From an uncultured Nitrospirota bacterium (lineage in GTDB: Bacteria > Nitrospirota > Nitrospiria > Nitrospirales > UBA8639): 61,116 bases of DNA. The notes beneath the pieces are model-generated. The model did not search any database and was not told the DNA's origin. It saw only the letters and a program-made list of their open reading frames with translations. The number at the start of each line of letters is the position of its first letter. Positions within the stretch are counted from its first letter, which is position 1. The position numbers and the translations under genes are program-made. Of the stretch, positions 27,699 through 36,106 are shown one piece after another. The DNA lies in contig CAKZPV010000024.1 in the NCBI GenBank assembly GCA_937139405.1, forward strand, positions 1 to 61,116, given 5' to 3'.

Positions 27699-28052
27699 AT
27701 AAAATCCTCCTTATGATTCATGAAGAAAACGAATAGTTTGTAATTTCATAGGCTCCACGATCAGAGCAATTATAGTCATCATCTAGTTACCTAGACAATT
27801 AAACAATGGGTAGTGTCCAGATACCCCCTGAACCGGACTTTTTAAACAGCGCTCATTTGTAAATAGAGAAAATTCTGTATTAGGGGGAAATTCAATGCTA
27901 AGTTTTTATATCTAAGTATTAATGCATGCATGCATGCGTCTGTGTGAAAAGATGGAGATTTGACATTCAATTAATTAAATATCATTTTAATAGCATGTAA
28001 TTGACATTTGATGTCTGGCATTGTCAATTTAAATAAACCGCGGAAAAAATTT
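27699..28052. other. Intergenic region with a short leader-like ORF and (ATGC)n repeat
   Basis: A divergent promoter region between the dehydratase and the Fic gene. On the minus strand, codons 27782-27711 encode 23 residues (MMTIIALIVEPMKL...), ending inside the ribosome binding site of the dehydratase; it has no ribosome binding site of its own. An (ATGC)4 palindromic simple repeat lies at about 27922-27937. The rest is AT-rich with nothing recognised. Confidence 0.35.
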
Positions 28053-29204
28053 ATGAATATCAGTGAGTTTAAGGCAGGAAGGTATGAAAAGCATCTACAA
28101 TACCAGAGTTTTTTGCCATCAACTATAAATACACAATGGATGGTGTCTCATCCTCCAACCATAACGTTAATCGAAGAAGCGACTCATTTATTGGGTGAGC
28201 TTAATGCATTTTCCCAATTAATCCCTGATGTGGACTTTTTTATTCGTATGCATATCACAAAGGAAGCCACAACATCGAGCCGTATTGAAGGCACCCAGAC
28301 CAATATGGAAGAGGCTTTAGTTGATGAACGAGATATCAACCCTGAAAAGCGAGACGACTGGCAAGAAGTACAAAACTATATTCAAGCTATCAACTTTGCC
28401 ATCGAGAAATTACCGACCTTTCCGCTCTCTAACCGATTGCTCCAGAACACACATGCAGTGTTATTGCAAGGAGTGCGGGGGAGGCAAAAACAACCTGGGG
28501 AATTCCGTATAAGCCAAAATTGGATAGGTGTAAATTTGAAACACGCAACATTTATCCCTCCTCATTTTGAGCATGTATCTGAACTCATGAATGATCTGGA
28601 AAAATTTATGCATAATGATCATATTCATGTCCCACACGTCATTAGGGCAGCTCTCGTTCATTACCAATTTGAAACCATTCATCCATTTTTGGATGGTAAT
28701 GGAAGATTGGGGCGCTTACTCATTGTGCTCTATCTAGTCAAGTTTGGCATTCTTCATAAACCAGCATTGTATCTCTCAGATTTTTTCGAACGTCATAAGG
28801 GGGAATATTATGATCAACTCATGGCTGTGCGGAGGACGAATAAGCTGGAGCCTTGGCTACAATTCTTCATGCTGGGTCTTAGGGAAACCGCTCAGCATTG
28901 CATTCAAGTTTTCAAGGATATATTAAAACTCAAAGAGCAAATCGAAAGTGAAGTGCTCATGACGTTCAATACCAAACGGCGAAGCAATGCACATGTGCTT
29001 ATCCGACATCTCTATGGCTCTCCAGTGGTCACTATTAAAGCTGTAAAGCAACTGCTTCAAGTGCAAACCAATACTGCGGCTGCTCTGATCCGAGATCTTG
29101 TAAATCTGGGAATCTTACGAGAACGCACGGGACTCAAAAAAAATCGCTTGTTTATTTTTGAGCCCTATGTCCGGTTGTTTAGAAGGAATGTGGAAGAAGA
29201 GTAA
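28053..29204 (+). CDS. Fic family protein (class II, with inhibitory motif)
   Basis: A Fic-domain protein of 383 residues (398 if begun at TTG 28008, 397 at ATG 28011). Fic proteins usually transfer AMP from ATP to a hydroxyl group of a target protein. The active-site motif HPFLDGNGRLGR is intact, with the catalytic histidine. An N-terminal SSRIEG matches the [S/T]xxxE[G/N] inhibitory helix of self-restrained (class II) Fic proteins. The C-terminal 100 residues resemble a winged helix. The ATG at 28053 is preferred because homologous proteins begin with a similar FKAGRY...QSFLPS segment. No antitoxin is needed or seen. Confidence 0.9.
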   Translation: MNISEFKAGRYEKHLQYQSFLPSTINTQWMVSHPPTITLIEEATHLLGELNAFSQLIPDVDFFIRMHITKEATTSSRIEGTQTNMEEALVDERDINPEKRDDWQEVQNYIQAINFAIEKLPTFPLSNRLLQNTHAVLLQGVRGRQKQPGEFRISQNWIGVNLKHATFIPPHFEHVSELMNDLEKFMHNDHIHVPHVIRAALVHYQFETIHPFLDGNGRLGRLLIVLYLVKFGILHKPALYLSDFFERHKGEYYDQLMAVRRTNKLEPWLQFFMLGLRETAQHCIQVFKDILKLKEQIESEVLMTFNTKRRSNAHVLIRHLYGSPVVTIKAVKQLLQVQTNTAAALIRDLVNLGILRERTGLKKNRLFIFEPYVRLFRRNVEEE

Positions 29205-29471
29205 CCTGTAAAAATGATCGTGGAAAAATTTTGGCTAACTTTCCTTATCGGTCCAAAAGAGAATTTTTAATAGACTCGGATGATGAAGATCCTCAAAACA
29301 TTGAGGATTGTGCCGAATCGAAAGAACAACATTACCAAAAGATCAATTGACAAGCTGATTCTTGAGCAGGTAGATATTCCGTCGTCTCTCTACCATTCCA
29401 TGAAGACTAGCTCTGCGTAGAAACGTAGCAGAGAGTATGACATTAAAGGTGTTTTTTCAAGGAATTGTTGT

Positions 29472-30032
29472 ATGCCAGTGAATATGCTTCGAAAAAAAGG
29501 GGCCAGAATGAGTCTTCAAGAGGCTCTGGATCGTGTGGGTAAACTCGAACGTCTTTCTCACAGCAGCAACCAACATGAAGCTGCCTTAGCTGCAATGCGA
29601 CTGAAAAGCTTTGACGTTGAGATTGCTCGTGCCCCACGAGTGGAGCCGGCGGTCGCTGACACGTCTATCAGGGGTGATAATCTCAACGCCGATAAACATA
29701 TCGAGATCCTTGAGGAGGCGCCCATAATCCCCTATGAAACAATGGATGAGATTGAAGTGCACCAATCCGAAGAAAAATCAAAAGTGAATTGGGATGAGCT
29801 TCATTTTGAGTTGATTAAGAAAGCTCAAATGATGGGAGCCGATGCCTTACTTCATATTCAAATGAAAGGGACGGCGAGCCAGAAAACCTTAGGGGCTAAA
29901 GCATTAAAGTATTTGACACCCGTAGAAATTATGGAGATTGAGCAAAGCCAGTTTCTGGAAAAGGATGAAAAGGCCTATGAGGAATCACTGAAAGAACGAC
30001 GTGATCAGGATACGGCACCTGGAATTGGTTGA
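29472..30032 (+). CDS. Hypothetical protein with DUF2786-like N-terminus
   Basis: This 186-residue protein is of unknown function. The N-terminal segment KLERLSHSSNQHEAALAAMRL resembles the short helical DUF2786 repeat (pattern K..LA.S.N.HEA..A). The segment ELIKKAQMMGADALLHIQMKG resembles an ELxxxAxxxGADAV motif of small YbjQ-like domains. The rest is charged and helical. Both matches are by eye and weak. It is preceded by about 270 bases without a gene. No signal peptide or membrane helix is seen. Confidence 0.5.
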   Translation: MPVNMLRKKGARMSLQEALDRVGKLERLSHSSNQHEAALAAMRLKSFDVEIARAPRVEPAVADTSIRGDNLNADKHIEILEEAPIIPYETMDEIEVHQSEEKSKVNWDELHFELIKKAQMMGADALLHIQMKGTASQKTLGAKALKYLTPVEIMEIEQSQFLEKDEKAYEESLKERRDQDTAPGIG

Positions 30033-30376
30033 TAACCCATCTGCATGGTTTCTGCTCAGTGCTATCTGTTCCTTGGTGATCGGCTGGAAAAACGGCGAGT
30101 TTTCTTGCTTGGAATGATTTGTGTGGTACCGTAATCGAGTGCGATCAACACATGATGGGAGGTTTGATTCATTGTTTTAGCTTATGATGCATAAAGGACT
30201 AAACGAGATGATTCCCTCATTCGTATCTCGTTTTCCCCATTGGTTCAATCCCCTCTTTCCATGATTCCCCAAAATGTTTATCAACCTATTGGCGCATTCA
30301 CATGCGCTTGGTTGGAAAACTGAAATTCTATTTAACGACTAGAACTGGAAGAAGTGTTTTTTACAAAGGGTTATCT
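30033..30376. other. Intergenic region, nothing recognised
   Basis: The gap lies between the DUF2786-like gene and the lipid A deacylase-like gene. Apart from a possible in-frame extension of the latter from 30302, which would place 25 residues before a clear signal peptide, no gene, repeat or RNA structure is recognised. Confidence 0.4.
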
Positions 30377-30949
30377 ATGTCTATTCTCCAAAAGATTGTT
30401 GCTACTGTTACATTGGGATTATTGATTTTTTCCCCAAGTGTGAGTTTCAGCCAAGAACCTAAAAAATTCGAGATAATATCGGTTGGGATCCGAGGAGGTC
30501 TTAATTTAGATCCTGGAGGGATTCCTCCCGGTGAAAAAGAAGATTTTCAACAATATGATGTCCTCGGAATTCTCGGTTTCCCAGGAAGTTGGGAATGGCC
30601 AAGAGGCTGGGAAGGTCGATATCAGTGGTATGCCTCTGCTGGAGTCATAAAAGCTGCTGGCGATAAAGGTTTTATCTCTACGTTTGGACCAGGTGTGGCG
30701 TTTACCAAGTGGGACTGGAACCTTACGTTGGAGTTTGGGACAGGTGTGGTGTATGCGGCTGATGAAACGTTTGGGGAGCAAGATTTTGGTGGTCCCGTAC
30801 AAATTCTTGGCCATGGTGGTATTAGTTATCATCTTCCTGCTCATGTGACTCTAGGCTGGAGGTTCCAGCATTTTTCCGATGCAACGATATATGGCACTGA
30901 TAATCGTGGAGTCGATTTTCACTTTCTTGAACTCCGGTATCGCTTCTGA
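30377..30949 (+). CDS. Outer-membrane lipid A deacylase (PagL)-like protein
   Basis: This 190-residue exported protein has a signal peptide (residues 1-26, ending VSFS-QE). Alternating beta strands follow, and it ends in an aromatic outer-membrane signature (LELRYRF). The segment RFQHFSDATIYGTDNRG fits the PagL active-site region with an HxS pair; an acidic residue follows within 15-20 positions. PagL removes the 3-O acyl chain of lipid A. The ATG at 30377 has AAGGG upstream and opens into the signal peptide. The acidic catalytic residue cannot be assigned with certainty. Confidence 0.72.
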   Translation: MSILQKIVATVTLGLLIFSPSVSFSQEPKKFEIISVGIRGGLNLDPGGIPPGEKEDFQQYDVLGILGFPGSWEWPRGWEGRYQWYASAGVIKAAGDKGFISTFGPGVAFTKWDWNLTLEFGTGVVYAADETFGEQDFGGPVQILGHGGISYHLPAHVTLGWRFQHFSDATIYGTDNRGVDFHFLELRYRF

Positions 30950-31138
30950 TTCTTCGTCTTTCTATTCCAACGTTCCATTTTTGATGTTTCTTCTCTCGAC
31001 TTCTTCGAGTACTTTCTTCTGTATCTGAGTCAAAATGTAACGTAAGCCTAGAAGGGTTAATTATTCTTTGCCAGAGGAATCCCAAAGAACTATCGCCCAT
31101 CACAGGAGAGCGCGGATGGCCTCTTCAGAACTTCGCTT

Positions 31139-32533
31139 TTACTTTTTTCGTTGCTTAGCGATGTCGAGGGCGGCGACGCGGTAGGCTTCTGCGAGTGTAG
31201 GGAAATTGAAAATGTTTTCGATAAAGCGATCGATATCAATGTGATGCAGTAGCCCCATCTGTCCAATATGAATCAATTCGGTGGCACCTTCCCCGACAAT
31301 ATGGACGCCAAGAAGTTTTTCTCCTTCGGCATCGGCCACGAGTTTCAAAAGGCCATTGGTCATGCCGGAAATCTGCCCGCGAGCAATTTCATGAAAGCGA
31401 GCCCGGCCAACGAGTGCGCCACCACATTTATCTATGGCTTCCTGCTCGTTGAGCCCAACGCTCGACATTTCTGGAATGGTGTAAATGCCCATCGGAATAT
31501 GTTCTGGGGCATCGCCTGAATCTAGTCCTAATGCATGACAAACGGCTCGCCGGCCCTGTTCCATGGAACATGATGCAAGTGACGGTGGTCCAATCACATC
31601 TCCCACCGCGTAGATATGAGGCACGGTTGTTTGGCATTGTTCATTCACCGAAATGAGGCCCCGAGGAGTTGGTTCCAGCCCTGCAGCTTGAATCGCCAGA
31701 TGCTCAATATTAGCGACCCGCCCCAGTGCCACCAACATTTTTTCACTTTCGAAGATTTCTCCATTTTCTAAATGAGTAGTGACTTTTGAAAAACCGTCCC
31801 ATTGAGCTGATTGGATTTGTTGTTGTCCGTGATAATGCCCTCCAGTTTTCTCAAACGCTCCACAAAACTGGTCGGTGAGTTCTTGGTCCAGAAATTTGAG
31901 AGGGCGATCAGCTGTGTCGATCATGGTGACCTGAACACCGAGAAGAGCAAAGATCGATGCATATTCACAAGCAATGACGCCTCCGCCAAGGACCGTCAGC
32001 GATTTAGGTAAGTAGATCAAGGACAATATTGAGTCACTATCTAAGATATGTTCATGGTCTATGGGAATATGAGCGGGTACGCGTGGGCGAGATCCGGTCG
32101 CAATGACAATATGATTTCCCCTAATGCTTCTTGTGACCCCATCGAGACCTTTTACCTGTACCTCTCGATCAGAAACAAACTGCGCACGTCCATGATATCG
32201 TTCGATGCCGTTGCGAGCCACTTGCTCCGTCATGAACGCTCCATGCGCGCGAACGACTTTATCTAAACGAGTCATGAGGGTGGAGATTTTGACATCGTCT
32301 CGCATACGAAATTCAAACACATCGGTAGCTTGAAGGAACTGCACCATTTGTAACGCACTCTCACGCAACGTTTTGCTCGGAATGGTGCCTTGATATACGC
32401 AGGCTCCGCCGACTTCTCGATTTTGTTCGATGAGGGCCACGCGTTTACCTGACTTGGCTCCTTGGATAGCAGACTTCTGCCCAGCCGGGCCGCTGCCAAT
32501 CACAATGAGATCATAGGGAGATGAGGTATTCAT
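31139..32533 (-). CDS. sthA: Soluble pyridine nucleotide transhydrogenase (SthA-like)
   Basis: This 464-residue FAD flavoprotein equilibrates NADH and NADPH. It has the dinucleotide-binding GSGPAGQKSA near residue 14. The site GGACVYQGTIPSK has only one cysteine where disulfide reductases have CxxxxC; this is the hallmark separating SthA from lipoamide dehydrogenase. A second NAD-binding GGGVIACEYAS and the C-terminal dimer domain are present. Its ATG overlaps the stop of the upstream HDOD gene by 4 bases, so the two are coupled. Confidence 0.92.
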   Translation of the reverse strand: MNTSSPYDLIVIGSGPAGQKSAIQGAKSGKRVALIEQNREVGGACVYQGTIPSKTLRESALQMVQFLQATDVFEFRMRDDVKISTLMTRLDKVVRAHGAFMTEQVARNGIERYHGRAQFVSDREVQVKGLDGVTRSIRGNHIVIATGSRPRVPAHIPIDHEHILDSDSILSLIYLPKSLTVLGGGVIACEYASIFALLGVQVTMIDTADRPLKFLDQELTDQFCGAFEKTGGHYHGQQQIQSAQWDGFSKVTTHLENGEIFESEKMLVALGRVANIEHLAIQAAGLEPTPRGLISVNEQCQTTVPHIYAVGDVIGPPSLASCSMEQGRRAVCHALGLDSGDAPEHIPMGIYTIPEMSSVGLNEQEAIDKCGGALVGRARFHEIARGQISGMTNGLLKLVADAEGEKLLGVHIVGEGATELIHIGQMGLLHHIDIDRFIENIFNFPTLAEAYRVAALDIAKQRKK

Positions 32534-33405
32534 ACCAGGAAGGCTTCGACGCTTTGTTGAATGCCTTCGCGCAGCTCAAAGAGGGCATCCATATCATCAG
32601 GGTAAAAATTTAAATCTTGTATAACGGGCAAAGCGCGAAGGGTTTCTTCATCTAGGTAAGATGAATCGAAGACATGGGATGCTAAGTGATCAGCGAGACA
32701 CGTGATGATGGCCCCCTTCGTTGGAGACGTTGCCTGAAGGTAGACTTGATCGGGATACAGACGGATGGCTTCTTGAACCGGGTCGGGTAACTTCCAAACT
32801 TCCGCCAACTTGCTCCCTGCTGGAATGTGATATTCCTGAATAACCGGTTCGAGATCCGTCCAGGTCGGAAGGTTTTCTTGGTTTGTCTGAGAGGTCAGGA
32901 CCAGGTGCAAGATGACGGGTTTGCCAATAGTATGGAGTAAGCCACAGAGAAAGGCGTTTTCGACATTATGTCTCATACGGCGAGCAATCTCTTTTCCAAA
33001 CAAGCCTGTCGCTAAGGCATGACTCCACAAGTGACGGACTTCTTTTTCATAACCTTTGGTTGAAAAAATCCCACTTTGAACGGACACGGAAAAAGCCAGG
33101 CCGGCGAGCATATTCATTCCTAGCCAGGCAATGGCCTGTTGTAGTGAGACAATAGGCGAGCGCGGGAGATATGCCGGCGAATTGGCAATGCGCAAAATTT
33201 GTCCGGCTAGGGCTTGATCTTGTTGAATTAAGGCCGCCAGCTTGGTGGCGTCAGCATTGGGGTCGCCAGAGACCTGAAGGACTTGATTGGCAACGACCGG
33301 GAGCAACGGGAGATCTAATGTTCCCTGTTCTAACTGTGTCGTGATATGTGCACGGAGGACCGCATTCTCTTCTTGTTCTGTTGGAGCGGTGGAAGCAATC
33401 GTCAT
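32530..33405 (-). CDS. HDOD-domain protein
   Basis: This 291-residue protein is mostly a single HDOD domain (about residues 30-230), related to HD hydrolases but without a usable metal-binding HD pair. Segments LPLLPVVANQVLQVSGDPNADATKLAALIQQDQAL and QQAIAWLGMNML are typical. HDOD proteins act in signalling, usually as scaffolds. It is translationally coupled to sthA. A second HDOD protein, fused to GGDEF, lies at 56647-58167. Confidence 0.88.
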   Translation of the reverse strand: MTIASTAPTEQEENAVLRAHITTQLEQGTLDLPLLPVVANQVLQVSGDPNADATKLAALIQQDQALAGQILRIANSPAYLPRSPIVSLQQAIAWLGMNMLAGLAFSVSVQSGIFSTKGYEKEVRHLWSHALATGLFGKEIARRMRHNVENAFLCGLLHTIGKPVILHLVLTSQTNQENLPTWTDLEPVIQEYHIPAGSKLAEVWKLPDPVQEAIRLYPDQVYLQATSPTKGAIITCLADHLASHVFDSSYLDEETLRALPVIQDLNFYPDDMDALFELREGIQQSVEAFLV

Positions 33406-33714
33406 AGTGATATCTTCTCGGTTTCTAAGTGATAACCTTTAGAGTGATGGACAGGGTTGGATCGGTGTTGTGCATTGCATAGGAACAACAAGGGGCGATC
33501 GTTGAATGCGTTTTTACAGGCTGTTGTTAGCCAAAAAGCTTGCTAGAGTATATGGATGAGGCCACATTCCCATGTGAGCGAGTTGCACTTGTCGGATTCA
33601 TAATCAGTGGATGCCTGGAAGGAGTTCTGTTAACTGGGGATTCAGTTTGCTACGAAGAGAGACGAACCAAGTGTCTCAGGTCTTGTCGCTTACTGACTGA
33701 TAAGGAGAAATCAC
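33406..33714. other. Divergent intergenic region
   Basis: This is a 309-base gap between the divergent HDOD and CBS genes. A 73-codon frame at 33540-33761 overlaps the CBS gene out of frame and has no supporting content. Promoters for both flanking genes must lie here but none is clear. Confidence 0.4.
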
Positions 33715-34113
33715 ATGAAAACATTAGCCAATGCCATGACGACTGCCTTACAAAAAATTGAGGCTCAAGCCACTATTATCGTGGCCTCACAGAAGATGCG
33801 CGATAAGAAGGTCGGGTCCCTCGTAATCGTTCGTCATGGAGCGCTAATGCGAGACCAGGAGGAAGAAATTATAGGATTAATTACCGAAACCGACATTATT
33901 CGTAAAGCTGTGGCTCAAGAACATGACCTGACAATCACGACTGTTGATATGGTTATGACGAGCCCCATGGTGACGGTTGAAGCCTCTTGGCCACTCGAAG
34001 ATGCGTTCAACATGATGAAAGATAGTAGTGTTCGTCATCTCCTTGTCACACAAAATCATGTTGTGGTGGGTTTAGTTTCTCTTCGGGATCTGTTGGCCAA
34101 TCTTCAAGAATAG
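33715..34113 (+). CDS. CBS domain-pair protein
   Basis: This 132-residue protein consists of one pair of CBS domains, which bind adenine nucleotides. The two halves are recognisable by IVASQKMRDKKVGSLVIV with GLITETDIIRKAV, and by VTVEASWPLEDAFNMMKDSSVRHLLV with GLVSLRDLL. AAGGAGA sits just before the ATG. Stand-alone CBS pairs are usually regulators, and the target is unknown here. An SDR gene follows in the same direction 70 bases later. Confidence 0.92.
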   Translation: MKTLANAMTTALQKIEAQATIIVASQKMRDKKVGSLVIVRHGALMRDQEEEIIGLITETDIIRKAVAQEHDLTITTVDMVMTSPMVTVEASWPLEDAFNMMKDSSVRHLLVTQNHVVVGLVSLRDLLANLQE

Positions 34114-34183
34114 TAAACCAACAGAGAGGCTGGTCTTATAGGTTTTTTGGCAAAGCCTGTAATAGGTAGAGTTGAATACACGC

Positions 34184-34903
34184 ATGAAACGTTTAGAAGG
34201 AAAAGTTGCTATTGTCACAGGGAGCAGTAGCGGCATTGGGAAAGCCATCGCTCTGCGTTTCGGAGACGAAGGGGCTAAGGTGGTGTTGGCAGCCAGACGC
34301 CTTCATTTGTGCGAACAGACCGCCACGCGTATTCGGGACAACGGTGGCGAGGCCTGTGCAATTCAAACAGATATATCAGATGAGCATCAAGTGAACGCTC
34401 TGGTTCAGCAAACTGTCATGCGATACGGACGGGTAGATATTCTGGTCAACAATGCAGGAGTTTTTGGTGGAGGGCATTTGGCCGATACCGACACTCAAAC
34501 GTTTGATAAGGTTATCGCTACGAATCTACGAGGAACTTTTTTCTGTTCTCGAGCTGGGTTTCAACAAATGAAACTGCAGAAGGGTGGGCTGATCATTAAT
34601 ATGTCGAGTGTAGCTGGGGTTCAAGCGTGGAGCGGAACGGGAACGTATAGTGCCTCCAAACATGGAGTGATGGCCTTAACCAAATCACTAGCTGATGAAG
34701 GCCGAGCGTTTAATATTAAAGTCAGTGCGATTTGTCCGGCAGGGGTGGCGGATGAACTGGTCAATGCGTCTTCCGAAGACATGCTCCGTAGCGAAAAAAT
34801 CAATCCCTTTGATATTGCTGAAACGGCACTTTATTTGGCTGGGCTAGGCCCTCATGCTGTCGTGCATCAGATCATTGTTGATCGATTAACCGCGGATTGG
34901 TAA
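34184..34903 (+). CDS. Short-chain dehydrogenase/reductase
   Basis: This 239-residue NAD(P)-dependent oxidoreductase of the classical SDR family has the cofactor motif TGSSSGIG near residue 13 and the NNAG motif. The catalytic serine is in NMSSV, and YSASK carries the catalytic Tyr and Lys. The substrate is not deducible. A TTG at 34172 would add 4 residues; the ATG at 34184 matches family starts (MKRLEGKVAIVTG). It ends close to a convergent small secreted protein gene. Confidence 0.93.
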   Translation: MKRLEGKVAIVTGSSSGIGKAIALRFGDEGAKVVLAARRLHLCEQTATRIRDNGGEACAIQTDISDEHQVNALVQQTVMRYGRVDILVNNAGVFGGGHLADTDTQTFDKVIATNLRGTFFCSRAGFQQMKLQKGGLIINMSSVAGVQAWSGTGTYSASKHGVMALTKSLADEGRAFNIKVSAICPAGVADELVNASSEDMLRSEKINPFDIAETALYLAGLGPHAVVHQIIVDRLTADW

Positions 34904-34940
34904 AGACAAAATAAGAGAGCGGATAAAAAAGATTCATCTG

Positions 34941-34994
34941 AAGAAAGAACACAGCCCCTGGAGAATCTTCATTTGATGAATTTCCCCAAGGGCT
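34941..34994 (-). terminator. Probable terminator between convergent genes
   Basis: On the minus strand, AGCCCTTGG and CCAGGGGCT pair as a 9-bp stem with one G-T pair around a 24-base loop. A U-rich stretch (GTGTTCTTTCTTC) follows. It lies 40 bases after the stop of the small secreted protein gene. The long loop reduces certainty. Confidence 0.45.
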
Positions 34995-35034
34995 GCTCTT
35001 GTTTCCGACAAGAGAAAAGTTCAAAAAGCGAATA

Positions 35035-35238
35035 TTACTTTTTGTCTTTTTCGTCTTCCTTGTCTTTGTCACCATCCATTTTTGGAGCGTCTTTTTCGTC
35101 TTCTTTGTCTTTGTCACCACCTTGAGGAGCTTGGATGGTGAGTTGATCACTCGAGGCGCCTAACGACTTGGCGAAAGTCATACCGCTGAAGCTTAAGCCA
35201 ATTAATAAGGCCAAGAGAAGTGTGAAAGCTTTAACCAT
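35035..35238 (-). CDS. Small secreted acidic/basic repeat protein
   Basis: This 67-residue protein has a signal peptide (residues 1-23, ending TFA-K). The mature part carries a perfect 10-residue repeat GDKDKEDEKD at residues 41-50 and 56-65. The repeat is also near-perfect in the DNA (35040-35122 region), so it arose by a recent duplication. A TAAGGAGG ribosome binding site precedes the ATG. The mature peptide is almost entirely charged and probably disordered. It may bind metal ions or other charged surfaces; that is inference. No family is recognised. Confidence 0.65.
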   Translation of the reverse strand: MVKAFTLLLALLIGLSFSGMTFAKSLGASSDQLTIQAPQGGDKDKEDEKDAPKMDGDKDKEDEKDKK

Positions 35239-36106
35239 GGTGCTGCCCTCCTTAAATAATGAAATTGAATATTGTAGACCGTCCGAGGATTATCTCCGCG
35301 GGGGTAAAGCATTGATATCAGCAAAACCTATTCCAATTTTCATGACCTCAAAACCACAAAATTTATCTCTTTGATTTTAAGATGATTTTTATAATTCTCG
35401 GTTATAAGAAAATAATCACATATATACTATATCTTAAGTATTATAATTTAACTCATTGTATGAAAACGCATGCAGTGAAGCGCAGGGAATAACATGCACT
35501 ACATGCGAAACAACGATTTCAAGCTGAAAGTTGGTGAGAGGGATTTTTGGAAAAATTTAAATAATACTACTGAAGTTTTCAGTTTTGAAGGACAGGCCCT
35601 TAGATATTCATAGGTATTATTCCATCCCCTATCAATTACTATAAAATGGAACCTATATCTTTGGAATCTGGAAGTTTATTGAATGTGCAGATTTTGGTAT
35701 AGGAATAGTCACAGAGAACAACCCCATCACACGCCACACAGTTGCCCACGGAATTCAACCAATTGTCCCTCTCCATTTTTTAAAGCTAATAAAACAAAAA
35801 AATCCTTTATTCGCGCTGGCATTATGAAGGTATGGAATTTAAACGGACTATAAATTGGTGGGGTGAGGACTATCAAAAAGGCTGAGGAAATATATGGAAA
35901 TGAAAAGATATTTTTAATTGACAGTGTAACTGTCATTCTTCAGGAAATGCTTCAAGAATCGCCACGTGATGGTGCGTCGGATGTGTCATCACACTGGCTC
36001 AGTCATACCCCGGCATCATCTCTCATTAATCATCACACCACTGGAAAAATTCAAATAACCAATCTGACATTCTGACTAATGTGACCCAACTGGAGTTCGA
36101 TCCCTC
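35239..36106. other. Long AT-rich intergenic region
   Basis: This 868-base stretch lies between the small secreted protein and the GH94-like gene. Two short frames (35727-35936 minus, 35863-36075 plus) overlap each other and show no protein signature. Base composition is clearly more AT-rich than in the next gene. Nothing else is recognised. Confidence 0.45.

Noticed and set aside
27922-27937. (ATGC)4 simple repeat taken as a possible regulatory or replication site
   Set aside because: It is a short simple repeat with no nearby partner boxes; nothing suggests an origin or operator.
33540-33761. 73-codon plus-strand frame before and into the CBS gene
   Set aside because: It overlaps the CBS gene out of frame and has a weak start and no recognised content.
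36088-36106. GGAGTTCGATCCCTC before the GH94-like gene, resembling the tmRNA T arm and hence a possible attachment copy
   Set aside because: It is in the opposite orientation to the tmRNA 3' end and only about 10 bases match, so it is not a plausible direct att repeat.
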